A stretch of DNA of 64,000 bases from Lachnospira pectinoschiza (lineage in GTDB: Bacteria > Bacillota > Clostridia > Lachnospirales > Lachnospiraceae). Both the position numbers and the translations under genes were made by a program. Positions 1 to 8,542 of the stretch are shown here, in pieces. The stretch covers positions 310,001 to 374,000 of the forward strand of contig NZ_JAJCRR010000001.1 in assembly GCF_020564355.1 (NCBI RefSeq), in the 5' to 3' direction. Positions within the stretch are counted from its first letter, which is position 1, and every line of letters starts with the position of its first letter. The notes under the pieces were generated by a model that worked only from the letters and a program-made list of their open reading frames with translations, had not been told where the DNA came from and searched no databases.

Positions 1-1
1 T

Positions 2-1252
2 GACGGAAACGAAAAGTTAAAGATAGAAGATATTGAAAAAAAATTAGGTACATACAAAGCAGAGATTGTTCTGGGAGAGCTGACAAAAGAATTAACGGAC
101 AGTTCGGATTTACTGGTTATCAGTCCGGGTGTGCCGATTGACAGCCCGGTTGTAAAAGCATTTGAAGCGGCAGGCGTGCCGGTATGGGGCGAAGTAGAGC
201 TGGCTTATGCATTCGATAAAGGAAAAGTCCTTGCAATCACCGGAACAAATGGGAAGACAACGACAACAGCCCTTGTAGGACAGATTGTAGGAGCATATCA
301 TAAGGATACTTTCGTAGTCGGTAATATCGGCAATCCCTATACAACAGAGGTTTTAAAAAGTAACAAAGATTCTTATACCGTGGCGGAAATCAGCAGCTTC
401 CAGCTGGAAACCGTGCATGAATTCCACCCGCTTGTGAGTGCCATTTTAAATATTACGCCGGATCATTTAAACCGCCATTATACGATGGACTGCTATGTGC
501 AGACAAAGGAAAAGATTGCGATGAACCAGAAGGGGGCAGAGGTGTGCGTACTGAATTTTGACGATGATTACCTGCGGGAGTTCGGGGAGCATACAACAGC
601 AAAGGTTGTGTGGTTTTCAAGATTTACAAAGCCGGACAGAGGCGCTTATATGGAAGGCGATATGATCTGCTATACAGACGGCATCCGGTCGCAGGAACTG
701 CTGAACGTCCACGACATGAATCTGATTGGCGCACACAATTATGAAAATGTCATGGCGGCAGTCTGCATTACAAAGGCAGCCGGTATCCCGGATGAAATTA
801 TTGTAGAACAGATTAAGCAGTTTAAGGCAGTGGAACACCGGATTGAATTTGTAACAGAAAAAAACGGCGTGCGCTATTACAATGATTCCAAGGGAACCAA
901 CCCGGAGGCGGCAGTCAAGGCGATTGAAGCGATGACAAGACCGACGGTTTTAATCGGCGGCGGATATGATAAAGGCTCAGAATTTGATTTATATGTCAAA
1001 GCATTTAAAGATCGTGTCAAGCTTCTGGTATTAATCGGACAGACCAGTGACAAAATTGAAGCAACGGCTAAAAAGTACGGCTTTACCAATATCATTAAGG
1101 CAGAGTCCTTAAAAGAAGTTGTGGATATCTGTGCGGAAAATGCCAAAGACGGCGATGCCGTACTGCTTTCACCGGCATGTGCAAGCTGGGGAATGTTTGA
1201 TAACTATGAACAGCGCGGCAGACTGTTTAAAGAATATGTAAATGCCCTTTAA
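2..1252 (+). CDS. murD: UDP-N-acetylmuramoylalanine--D-glutamate ligase MurD (5' truncated by window edge)
   Basis: Cytoplasmic Mur ligase that adds D-glutamate to UDP-MurNAc-L-Ala in peptidoglycan precursor synthesis. The frame is open from base 2, and 416 residues are visible; roughly 35-40 N-terminal residues lie outside the window. The ATP-binding loop GTNGKTTT is at visible residues about 81-88, followed by the central-domain HRIEFV and NDSKGTNPEAA motifs that mark MurD. It sits immediately upstream of ftsW, murA, ftsQ and ftsZ, the usual division/cell-wall order. It ends in TAA, and the 170-base gap to ftsW holds a structured repeat module. Identification is secure; only the start is missing. 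Confidence 0.96.
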   Translation, partial: DGNEKLKIEDIEKKLGTYKAEIVLGELTKELTDSSDLLVISPGVPIDSPVVKAFEAAGVPVWGEVELAYAFDKGKVLAITGTNGKTTTTALVGQIVGAYHKDTFVVGNIGNPYTTEVLKSNKDSYTVAEISSFQLETVHEFHPLVSAILNITPDHLNRHYTMDCYVQTKEKIAMNQKGAEVCVLNFDDDYLREFGEHTTAKVVWFSRFTKPDRGAYMEGDMICYTDGIRSQELLNVHDMNLIGAHNYENVMAAVCITKAAGIPDEIIVEQIKQFKAVEHRIEFVTEKNGVRYYNDSKGTNPEAAVKAIEAMTRPTVLIGGGYDKGSEFDLYVKAFKDRVKLLVLIGQTSDKIEATAKKYGFTNIIKAESLKEVVDICAENAKDGDAVLLSPACASWGMFDNYEQRGRLFKEYVNAL

Positions 1253-1280
1253 AGGTAAAATGCCTGCGGAAATGAGGAGA

Positions 1281-1415
1281 ATGCGAAAATCCATAAATCA
1301 AAGATTTTCGCATATCACTTTGTGCCGCAGGCGTCACAAAGTAATTTTTTATCGCAGAGCCAAATAGAATTTGGCTCGCGGTTCTTCCGGCATTAAAATG
1401 CCTGCAGAAATGAGG
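1281..1415 (+). repeat. Structured intergenic module, subtype A, copy 1 (leader of ftsW)
   Basis: Three successive hairpins: 1281-1291 with 1303-1313 (11 perfect pairs), 1317-1324 with 1335-1342 (8 pairs, loop ccgcaggcgt), and 1357-1365 with 1369-1377 (9 pairs). The second loop is complementary to atgcctgcag at 1398-1407, and even better to atgcctgcgg at 1260-1269, which looks like the 3' end of a lost upstream unit. Segment 1390-1403 can alternatively fold as ggcat-taaa-atgcc. The unit ends in aaatgagg, which serves as ribosome binding site for ftsW at 1422. Related units are at 39687-39820 and 55761-55896. Confidence 0.85.
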
Positions 1416-1421
1416 TGAGGT

Positions 1422-2573
1422 ATGGCAAGAAAGGTAAAAAAGATGTCCAATAAAAGGTATTTTGATTATAGCCTTTTATTTGTCATTATATTTATTGTTG
1501 GATTCGGACTGGTGATGATTTACAGTACCAGTTCTTACACGGCACAGATGGAATACGGCAGTTCGGAGTACTATTTTAAAAAACAGCTGATTTTTGATGT
1601 GCTGGGCTTTATTATGATGTATATTATGTACCGGTTAGACTACCATGTTTTAAGGAAAATCGCACCGGCGTTTTTTGCACTGTCGCTGTTATTGATTCTG
1701 GCGCTGATTCCGTTTGGTAAAACTGCCAACGGTGCAACGCGCTGGATCCGTTTCGGTCCGATTGGCGTGCAGCCTGCGGATGTGTCAAAGACGGCCGTGA
1801 TTATTATGCTGTCTGCGGCAGTATGTGCGGCAGGGTCAAAGATTAAAAGCCTGTGGTATAATTTCTTTTTATTTGTACTGATTGCAGGACTTGAAGCAAT
1901 CCTGATTATGGTGATTTCCAGCAATATGAGTAGTGCGCTGATTATTCTGGCAATCGCTTTTGTCATGATTTTTGTGGCGTATCCGAAATACAAATTTTTC
2001 GTGGTACTCGCAGGAATTGGTGCGGGCGGTGTGGCAGCGTTATATAACTGGCTGCTCGGCATTGCGCATCAGGGCATGACAGAAAACTTCCGTATGAACC
2101 GTCTGCTCATGTGGATTCAGCCGGAAAATTACTCCAGTGGAATCGGCTACCAGACCGTGCAGGGACTTTATGCAATCGGTTCGGGCGGACTGTTTGGAAA
2201 AGGACTCGGAAAGAGTCTGCAAAAGCTGGGTTTTATCCCGGAATCACAAAATGATATGATTTTTTCCATTATCTGTGAAGAACTCGGACTGTTCGGGGCA
2301 ATGTGCATTATTTTAGTATTTGCACTAATGCTGTGGCGGATTATCCACATTGCGCAGAATGCACCAGACTTATTCGGTACAATGCTGGCAGCAGGGGTAT
2401 TTGCCCATGTAGCGGTACAGGTGGTATTAAATATTGCCGTTGTAACCAACTTTATCCCGAATACCGGTGTTTCACTGCCGTTTATCAGCTACGGCGGTAC
2501 GGCAAGTTTCTTCTTGCTGCTGGAAATGGGGATTGTCTTAAATATTTCAAGTAAAATACGGTTAGAAAGATAG
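1422..2573 (+). CDS. ftsW: FtsW/SpoVE/RodA-family peptidoglycan glycosyltransferase
   Basis: SEDS-family integral membrane polymerase of lipid II that works with a class B penicillin-binding protein at the septum. The 383-residue protein has a short basic N-terminus and about ten hydrophobic segments. Family motifs visible are RFGPIGVQPADVSK (about residues 108-121) and, near the C-terminus, NTGVSLPFISYGGTAS. ATG 1422 is preceded by gagg at 1412-1415 that belongs to the structured module upstream. Position in the division cluster between murD and ftsQ-ftsZ favours FtsW; SpoVE, the sporulation paralogue, has the same sequence features and cannot be excluded. Confidence 0.93.
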   Translation: MARKVKKMSNKRYFDYSLLFVIIFIVGFGLVMIYSTSSYTAQMEYGSSEYYFKKQLIFDVLGFIMMYIMYRLDYHVLRKIAPAFFALSLLLILALIPFGKTANGATRWIRFGPIGVQPADVSKTAVIIMLSAAVCAAGSKIKSLWYNFFLFVLIAGLEAILIMVISSNMSSALIILAIAFVMIFVAYPKYKFFVVLAGIGAGGVAALYNWLLGIAHQGMTENFRMNRLLMWIQPENYSSGIGYQTVQGLYAIGSGGLFGKGLGKSLQKLGFIPESQNDMIFSIICEELGLFGAMCIILVFALMLWRIIHIAQNAPDLFGTMLAAGVFAHVAVQVVLNIAVVTNFIPNTGVSLPFISYGGTASFFLLLEMGIVLNISSKIRLER

Positions 2574-2630
2574 CAACCTCCCGGAGTCTGGCGAATATAA
2601 TAAAATATAGCTTCTCCGGGGGTTTTTATT

Positions 2631-3887
2631 TTGGGAAAAATCGTAATAAATGGCGGAAAACGGCTGTTTGGCAGTGTATGTATCCACGGTGCGAAAAATG
2701 CAGTGCTTCCGGTGATGGCGGCATCCCTGATGAATGAGGGCGTTACGGTAATACGGGGCTGCCCGGATATTGCCGATGTACGTGCAATGTGTGGGATTTT
2801 AAACCATCTGCACTGTAAGACGGATTTCAAAAAAGGATGCCTTGTCATTGATACAAGCATGGCAGAGTACGAGGAAATTAAAGCAGAGGACACAAAGCAG
2901 CTCAGGGCATCTTCCGTGTTAATGGGACCGGTGCTGACACGTTTCGGGAAAGTAAGGCTTGCTTATCCGGGCGGGTGCAGCATTGGAAGCCGTCCGTTAG
3001 ACATTCATCTGCATGCCCTCAAATGCCTTGGAGCATCATGGAGCGTGTCAGAAGATTTTATTGAAATGGAAACAACGGGACTTCACCCATCAGAAATCAC
3101 CCTGCGCTTTCCAAGTGTGGGTGCAACAGAGAATGCCCTGATGGCAGCAGCGGCACAGTGTGGAACGACTGTGCTTTACAATGCGGCAAAGGAACCGGAA
3201 ATTGAAAGCCTGTGCGCCTATCTTGAAAAGTGTGGTGCAGTGATTACCGGTGCAGGGACAGAGTGCATCCGGGTACGTGGAAAAGGCGTTTTACAGTCCG
3301 CAGAATTTTTTGCAAAGCCGGATCGTATTGTCGCCGGAACCTATATGGCGGCGGTAGCTGCCTGTGGTGGCAGTGTTTACTTACAGGGTGTGACACCGTC
3401 ACTGTGCCGCGGATTTTTGGATGTATTTACCGGAATGGGCATGGATATCCGTATGGAGGGAGAAGCCATGCTGGTGCAGATGTATCACCGTCCGGTGAAT
3501 CTTCATAAGATATGTACCGGTGCTTACCCGGATTTTCCGACGGATATGCAGTCCATGGTACTTTCTGTGGCAAGTGTGGGCGATGGCACTTTGATTTTAA
3601 AAGAACAGATTTTTGAAAACCGTTTTAAGACTGTGCCATGGCTCAAAAAAATGGGTGCGGATATTACACTGTCCGGGGACAGCGTGCTTGTAAAAGGCGT
3701 AGAAACGCTGAAGGGAAGCGAAGTATACGGAGAAGATTTAAGAGGAACGGCGGCACTTATCACAGCTGGACTGGCAGCACAGGAAACAACGGTTATTCAT
3801 GATGCAGACTATATTTTGCGCGGGTATATGGATTTATGTGAAAATTTAAAAGGACTTGGAGCAGAGATTGAATGGGAAAACAGTTAG
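2631..3887 (+). CDS. murA: UDP-N-acetylglucosamine 1-carboxyvinyltransferase MurA
   Basis: EPSP-synthase-fold enzyme that transfers enolpyruvate from PEP to UDP-GlcNAc, the first committed step of peptidoglycan synthesis in the cytoplasm. Length 418 residues matches the family. The substrate-binding Lys-Asn pair is in GAKNAVLP (residues 20-27), and the catalytic/fosfomycin-target Cys is Cys116 in YPGGCSIGSRPLDIHL. Start is TTG 2631 with the G-rich stretch of ccgggggttttt about 10 bases upstream. It overlaps ftsQ by 16 bases, so the two are translationally coupled. In many Firmicutes murG occupies this slot between ftsW and ftsQ/divIB; here a murA is found instead. Confidence 0.95.
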   Translation: MGKIVINGGKRLFGSVCIHGAKNAVLPVMAASLMNEGVTVIRGCPDIADVRAMCGILNHLHCKTDFKKGCLVIDTSMAEYEEIKAEDTKQLRASSVLMGPVLTRFGKVRLAYPGGCSIGSRPLDIHLHALKCLGASWSVSEDFIEMETTGLHPSEITLRFPSVGATENALMAAAAQCGTTVLYNAAKEPEIESLCAYLEKCGAVITGAGTECIRVRGKGVLQSAEFFAKPDRIVAGTYMAAVAACGGSVYLQGVTPSLCRGFLDVFTGMGMDIRMEGEAMLVQMYHRPVNLHKICTGAYPDFPTDMQSMVLSVASVGDGTLILKEQIFENRFKTVPWLKKMGADITLSGDSVLVKGVETLKGSEVYGEDLRGTAALITAGLAAQETTVIHDADYILRGYMDLCENLKGLGAEIEWENS

Positions 3888-4603
3888 GCAGAAAAAACAA
3901 TAAAAGAAAATTAAAATGGATACTGGTGGGGATTGTCATTGCGCTGCTGCTGGCAGGAGGTGGCATTTATGCGGGTTTTATGGTAACGGATATTACTTAT
4001 ACCGGCAATAAGCATTATACGCAGCAGCAGATGACAGAGTGCATTTTTGGAACAGAACATCCCAATGCGCTGATTTATACGCTGTTTGGCAAAAAGAATA
4101 AAAATATTCCGTTTATACAGAAATATGATGTGGAAGTGACATGGCCCAATAAAATGAACGTTGCAGTTTATGAAAAAGCGATTGTCGGTTATATCAGCTA
4201 CATGGGCTGTAATATGTATTTTGATAAAGACGGGATTGTGGTGGAGAGTTCTTCGGAAAATTATGAAGATGTACCGCAGATTACGGGACTGGATTTTAAG
4301 TCGATTGTACTGGATGCCAAACTCGAGGTCGGTAACGATGCGGTCTTTTCACAGATTCTGGAACTGACACAGGCATTTGATAAATACCAGCTGGGCGTAA
4401 AAAAGGTGTATTTTGATTCTTCGTATAATGTCAGTCTTTATATGGGGAATGTAAAGGTTATGCTTGGCAGTGCCGCAGACTGCAATGATAAGCTGTATGC
4501 ATTAAAACAGGTGTCAGAAAAGCTTACCGGAATGAAAGGAACGCTTCATCTTGAAAATTATGACGGAACAACTGCTTCTATTATTTTTAAGAAAGAAAAT
4601 TAG
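3872..4603 (+). CDS. ftsQ: Cell division protein FtsQ/DivIB
   Basis: Bitopic divisome protein. The 243 residues comprise a basic cytoplasmic tail (KNNKRKLK), one membrane segment (about residues 15-37) and an extracytoplasmic POTRA-like domain beginning VTDITYTGNKHYT, followed by the FtsQ beta domain. Sequence conservation in this family is low, so the call rests on topology, the POTRA start and position directly before ftsZ. The start codon lies inside the 3' end of murA. In Gram-positive nomenclature this is DivIB. Confidence 0.88.
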   Translation: MGKQLGRKNNKRKLKWILVGIVIALLLAGGGIYAGFMVTDITYTGNKHYTQQQMTECIFGTEHPNALIYTLFGKKNKNIPFIQKYDVEVTWPNKMNVAVYEKAIVGYISYMGCNMYFDKDGIVVESSSENYEDVPQITGLDFKSIVLDAKLEVGNDAVFSQILELTQAFDKYQLGVKKVYFDSSYNVSLYMGNVKVMLGSAADCNDKLYALKQVSEKLTGMKGTLHLENYDGTTASIIFKKEN

Positions 4604-4687
4604 AAAAAGCTATTGCTATTTTGCAACAAAAATTATAGAATAAGTCATAGTGCAGAAATGCGAAAGTATGTTAGGAGGCAGGTACCC

Positions 4688-5881
4688 TTGTTAGAGATTA
4701 TGACAAACGAAGCAGATTCGGCAGCGAAGATTATCGTTGTCGGTGTTGGCGGCGCCGGTAATAATGCGGTCAACAGAATGATAGATGAAAATATCAGTGG
4801 TGTAGAATTTATTGGAATTAATACAGATAGTCAGGCATTGCAGTTATGCAAAGCGCCGACAGCCATTCAGATTGGTGAAAAGCTGACAAAGGGACTGGGT
4901 GCAGGTGCCCAGCCTGAGATTGGTGAAAAGGCAGCAGAGGAAAATGTAGAAGAACTGACACAGGCCATTAAAGGTGCCGATATGGTATTTGTTACCTGTG
5001 GTATGGGCGGCGGAACAGGAACCGGTGCAGCTCCGGTTGTTGCAAAGATTTCCAAGGAACTGGGAATCCTTACGGTCGGTGTTGTTACAAAGCCGTTTAA
5101 GTTTGAAGCCAGAACGCGTATGACCAATGCGCTGTCAGGAATTGAAAAATTAAAAGATAATGTAGATACACTGATTGTCATTCCGAATGACAAGCTTCTT
5201 GAAATCGTAGACAGAAGAACAACGATGCCGGATGCTTTAAAGAAAGCAGATGAAGTATTACAGCAGGCAGTGCAGGGTATTACGGATCTGATTAATGTAC
5301 CGGGTCTTATCAATCTGGATTTTGCCGATGTCAAGACCGTTATGATTAACAAGGGTGTTGCCCATATCGGTATCGGTACGGCAACAGGTGATGACAAGGC
5401 AGTGGAAGCTGTAAAGCAGGCAGTTACAAGTCCGCTTCTTGAAACAACCATCGAAGGTGCTTCACACGTTATTATCAACATTTCAGGCGATATCAGCTTG
5501 ATTGAAGCCAATGAAGCTGCAAGCTATGTTCAGGAACTCGCAGGTGAGAATGCCAATATTATTTTTGGTGCAATGTATGATGAAAGCTGTACGGATACGG
5601 CAACAATTACCGTTATTGCAACAGGTCTGGAAGATACGAATGTAAACAATGCGCTGGCAGGCTTCGGCGCAAAGGCAGCACAGGCTCCAAGACCGGCAGT
5701 AAAACCGGCTTATACATATTCAGGTGCACCGGCTGCGTCAGTGGACAAGCCTGCATCTGCGGTTAAACCGGCAGCACCGGTTGCTCCGCTTCCGGGCTTA
5801 AAGCCTGCGGCACCGGTAACAAGCAGTGTAAAGGAAAAGGGTATTAATATCCCGACATTTTTACAGAAAAAAGACCGATAA
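4688..5881 (+). CDS. ftsZ: Cell division GTPase FtsZ
   Basis: Tubulin-like GTPase that forms the Z ring. GTP-binding motifs [13 protein letters not shown] and the tubulin signature [12 protein letters not shown] are present, followed by the T7 region ([17 protein letters not shown]), a Pro/Ala-rich linker of about 60 residues and the C-terminal docking peptide [10 protein letters not shown]. The frame is open upstream to 4613, but the best start is TTG 4688: aggagg at 4672-4677 lies 10 bases before it and gives the family N-terminus LEIMTNEAD. The ATG at 4700 is too far from the ribosome binding site. Product is 397 residues. A terminator follows at 5900. Confidence 0.97.
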   Translation: MLEIMTNEADSAAKIIVVGVGGAGNNAVNRMIDENISGVEFIGINTDSQALQLCKAPTAIQIGEKLTKGLGAGAQPEIGEKAAEENVEELTQAIKGADMVFVTCGMGGGTGTGAAPVVAKISKELGILTVGVVTKPFKFEARTRMTNALSGIEKLKDNVDTLIVIPNDKLLEIVDRRTTMPDALKKADEVLQQAVQGITDLINVPGLINLDFADVKTVMINKGVAHIGIGTATGDDKAVEAVKQAVTSPLLETTIEGASHVIINISGDISLIEANEAASYVQELAGENANIIFGAMYDESCTDTATITVIATGLEDTNVNNALAGFGAKAAQAPRPAVKPAYTYSGAPAASVDKPASAVKPAAPVAPLPGLKPAAPVTSSVKEKGINIPTFLQKKDR

Positions 5882-5899
5882 TAAAATTTGGTGAATCAG

Positions 5900-5941
5900 A
5901 GAGATACTTTCATGAAAATTGAAGGTATCTCTTATTTTTTT
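5900..5941 (+). terminator. Intrinsic terminator after ftsZ
   Basis: Imperfect hairpin between gagatacttt and gaaggtatctc (5901-5931), followed by a T-rich run. It separates the division cluster from spoIIGA. Confidence 0.75.
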
Positions 5942-5965
5942 GAAATATTTTCCTTTTAACGCAAA

Positions 5966-5999
5966 AACGACAAAATTCGCAGGGCGAACAATCTATAAT
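5966..5999 (+). promoter_or_regulatory. Putative spoIIG promoter with Spo0A-box-like sequence
   Basis: A consensus -10 TATAAT lies at 5994-5999. Sequence aacgacaaa at 5966-5974 resembles the reverse complement of a Spo0A box (7 of 9 positions). No good -35 is seen at 17 bases, as in the known Spo0A-activated spoIIG promoter of Bacillus. The comparison with Bacillus is inference; the -10 hexamer is directly visible. Confidence 0.4.
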
Positions 6000-6022
6000 A
6001 CGTTTTGGGAGGTGATAATTCA

Positions 6023-6847
6023 ATCGTTATTTATCTGGATGTATTCTTCTGTATCAACTTTATAATGGATTTCATTGTGATTGCTGTAGTAAACAGCCTG
6101 TGCAGATATGCTGCCACATATCTGCGGATGATACTTTCCGCCACTTTTGGAGCAATGGGAGCCGTTATTGTATGTCTGGTACCGCAGGAATACAAATTCG
6201 CCGCAAATATAGTGACCTATATTTGTATTGGCATGGGTATGGTAAGAATCTGTGCAGGGAATGTTGCATTCGCGGAACTAATAAAAGGATTTTTTGCGCT
6301 GTATGCTGCTGCATTTATGCTGGGGGGTGTAATGCACGTTTTGTACTATTATACATATGCAGGATATATTATCAGACAGGTAATTGTGCGTGACAGGGAA
6401 CTGATGGTATTTCTCGGAGTATCCTTTGGCTTTTTGCTGCTTTTATACAGGCAGCTGGTAAGAATTAAAGTGTATTCCGACAAACTGTGTCGTGTATGTT
6501 GTGTTTTAAGGGGGAGAAAGATTTATATAAAAGGGTTTGTGGATACGGGAAATGTTTTACAGGATCCGCTGTTTCACAGACCGGTGTGTATCGCGCAGAA
6601 AGACAGCTTTTTGGAAGTTCTTCATGAAATAAATGATTGCACGAAAGTAAAGTATCATGTAATTCCGTTCCGGTCACTGGGGTGTGACAGCGGAATGCTT
6701 GAGGTAATTACGGCAGATACCATGTACATATGCTACGGCAAAAAAGAAATACAGGTGGAAGATGCGCTGATTGGATTGACGGCGCAGACACTTTCATCAG
6801 ACGGAGAATATGAATTTCTTGTGAATGCACAGCTTTTAAAGGGGTAA
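6023..6847 (+). CDS. spoIIGA: Sporulation sigma-E processing peptidase SpoIIGA
   Basis: Membrane-embedded aspartyl protease that cleaves the pro-sequence from sigma-E in the mother cell. The N-terminal half has about five hydrophobic segments; the C-terminal half carries the retropepsin-like active-site motif FVDTGNVLQDP, with the catalytic Asp at 6542-6544. The gene is directly upstream of sigE. The start is problematic: the ribosome binding site ggagg at 6008-6012 points to ATC at 6023, giving the family-typical beginning VIYLDVFFCINF. No ATG, GTG or TTG occurs at usable spacing; TTG 6005 overlaps the ribosome binding site and the next ATG is 6065, inside the first membrane helix. I annotate from 6023 with low confidence in the start. 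Confidence 0.88.
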   Translation: MVIYLDVFFCINFIMDFIVIAVVNSLCRYAATYLRMILSATFGAMGAVIVCLVPQEYKFAANIVTYICIGMGMVRICAGNVAFAELIKGFFALYAAAFMLGGVMHVLYYYTYAGYIIRQVIVRDRELMVFLGVSFGFLLLLYRQLVRIKVYSDKLCRVCCVLRGRKIYIKGFVDTGNVLQDPLFHRPVCIAQKDSFLEVLHEINDCTKVKYHVIPFRSLGCDSGMLEVITADTMYICYGKKEIQVEDALIGLTAQTLSSDGEYEFLVNAQLLKG

Positions 6848-6874
6848 AACAGGAAAGTAAATGAGGAGGTTTTT

Positions 6875-7615
6875 ATGGTAATCAAAGTATCTGTTCCGGA
6901 TCGTTTTCAGTTTAAAATGGTTCCGACATTTAAAAACATGATGATGTTAAAGCAGGGAGACGTACATTATATCGGGGGAAGTGATGTGCTGCCTGCGCCG
7001 CTGGGAGCAGAAGAAGAAGCAAGGGCAATTGCGGGACTGGGAACGGGGAATGACCAGTTTGCAAAGTCACAGCTGATTGAACACAATTTAAGACTGGTGG
7101 TATACATTGCGAAAAAATTTGATAATACGGGTGTAGGCGTGGAGGATTTAATTTCGATTGGAACAATCGGATTGATTAAGGCAATCAACTCTTACAATCC
7201 TGAAAAAAATATCAAACTGGCAACATATGCTTCACGGTGCATTGAAAATGAAATTCTGATGTATCTGCGCAGAAACAGCAAGACCAAGGCGGAAGTATCC
7301 ATTGACGAACCGCTCAACGTAGACTGGGACGGCAATGAACTGCTGTTATCGGATATTTTAGGTACGGAAGAAGACATTATTTACCGTGATTTAGAAGAAG
7401 AAGTGGAAAAAAGCATGTTAAATAAAGCAATCGGTAAATTATCCGAGAGGGAGCGGATTATTGTCGATTTGCGGTATGGACTCAGTTCCATGGACGGGGA
7501 GGAAAAGACACAGAAAGAGGTCGCTGACCTTTTGGGAATTTCGCAGTCTTACATTTCCCGGCTTGAGAAAAAAATAATGAAAAGACTGAAGAAAGAACTG
7601 GTAAAAAATTCGTAA
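6875..7615 (+). CDS. sigE: RNA polymerase sporulation sigma factor sigma-E (pro-sigma-E)
   Basis: Mother-cell sigma factor made as an inactive precursor. The 246 residues include an N-terminal pro-region before the sigma domains, region 2 ([20 protein letters not shown] and the [12 protein letters not shown] segment) and region 4 with a helix-turn-helix ([19 protein letters not shown]). ATG 6875 has gaggagg 8 bases upstream. The 27-base gap after spoIIGA means the protease and its substrate are probably cotranscribed, as in other spore formers. A terminator follows at 7629. Confidence 0.97.
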   Translation: MVIKVSVPDRFQFKMVPTFKNMMMLKQGDVHYIGGSDVLPAPLGAEEEARAIAGLGTGNDQFAKSQLIEHNLRLVVYIAKKFDNTGVGVEDLISIGTIGLIKAINSYNPEKNIKLATYASRCIENEILMYLRRNSKTKAEVSIDEPLNVDWDGNELLLSDILGTEEDIIYRDLEEEVEKSMLNKAIGKLSERERIIVDLRYGLSSMDGEEKTQKEVADLLGISQSYISRLEKKIMKRLKKELVKNS

Positions 7616-7628
7616 ATAGATATAGAGA

Positions 7629-7681
7629 GCCTGTCATGCAGAATGATTTTTTAAAATCAGAAGGTTATGGCAGGCTTTTTA
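7629..7681 (+). terminator. Intrinsic terminator after sigE
   Basis: gcctgtcat at 7629-7637 pairs with atggcaggc at 7667-7675 and is followed by TTTTT. An inner gatttt/aaaatc pairing extends the structure. Confidence 0.8.
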
Positions 7682-7778
7682 TCCATGTGCATTCTGAAGA
7701 TAATGAAACTATCAGAAAGTGATTGACTTTTGCCGTAAATCCATGGAAAATAAAAACAGAGGAAAAAGGGGTATTGGG

Positions 7779-8522
7779 ATGAAAAGAATAAAAAAAAGAA
7801 AAAGGTACAGGCTGAAAAGACCGGCTGTAGTGGTGTCCGGTGTGATTTGTGCAGTCTGTGCAGTGGCTTTTGCCGGAAAAGCGGTCAGCGGTGTGGCAGA
7901 ACAAAAAAAGCAGGCACAGGCGGCATATTATGAAGCGTATTACGAGGAAGAAGCCGATGACCGTCCGCTGGTGTGCATTGATGCCGGCCACGGCGGCAGT
8001 GACTGTGGAGCAGATTATGCAGGCGCTTATGAAAAAGATGAAACACTGCTTATTGCCAGACTGGTAAAAAGACATTTAGAGAGTGTGGGTGTGAAAGTTT
8101 TGATGACAAGAGATGCGGATACCTATCTGGGACTTGATGAAAGGGTCGAAATATGTAATAATGCTTCGTGTGATGTTTTAGTATCTATCCATAGAAATCT
8201 TTATGAGGATGATCCATCCATAAACGGAGTTGAAACGTGGATTCATCATGAACTGCCGGAAGATGATGTATTTCTGGCAGAGGCGATTACAACGCGTTTA
8301 GATGCCATAGCAGGTATTAAAAGCCGCGGTGTCAAGGGCGGTTCGATGACGGATTCAGAGGAAGATTACAGGCTCAACCGCAACACCTGCTGTGTAAGCT
8401 GCCTTGTGGAACTGGGCTTTATGTCCAATGCAAATGACAACCGGCTGATTACCGAGAAGCCGGAAGAAACGGCGTCTGCGATTTCAGACGGGATTATGGA
8501 GTATTTAAACAGCCGGAAATAA
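7779..8522 (+). CDS. N-acetylmuramoyl-L-alanine amidase, Amidase_3 family, membrane-anchored
   Basis: Zinc amidase that cleaves the MurNAc-L-Ala bond of peptidoglycan. A highly basic N-terminus is followed by one membrane segment (VVVSGVICAVCAVAF) and then the Amidase_3 domain. Zinc ligands and catalytic residues are recognisable: the His of DAGHGG, the Glu of EKDETLL, the His of SIHRN and the Glu of CLVELGF. The start ATG 7779 has agggg 6 bases upstream; upstream in-frame GTG 7719 and ATG 7743 are alternatives without a ribosome binding site. Location next to sigE suggests a role in sporulation (CwlD-like), but that is inference from position only. Confidence 0.9.
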   Translation: MKRIKKRKRYRLKRPAVVVSGVICAVCAVAFAGKAVSGVAEQKKQAQAAYYEAYYEEEADDRPLVCIDAGHGGSDCGADYAGAYEKDETLLIARLVKRHLESVGVKVLMTRDADTYLGLDERVEICNNASCDVLVSIHRNLYEDDPSINGVETWIHHELPEDDVFLAEAITTRLDAIAGIKSRGVKGGSMTDSEEDYRLNRNTCCVSCLVELGFMSNANDNRLITEKPEETASAISDGIMEYLNSRK

Positions 8523-8542
8523 AATGATAAGTGAGAGTGAAA

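Noticed and set aside
877..1146. Antisense open frames opposite murD, ftsW, ftsZ and other genes
   Set aside because: They shadow strongly conserved coding sequences, lack ribosome binding sites, and their products have no recognisable features.
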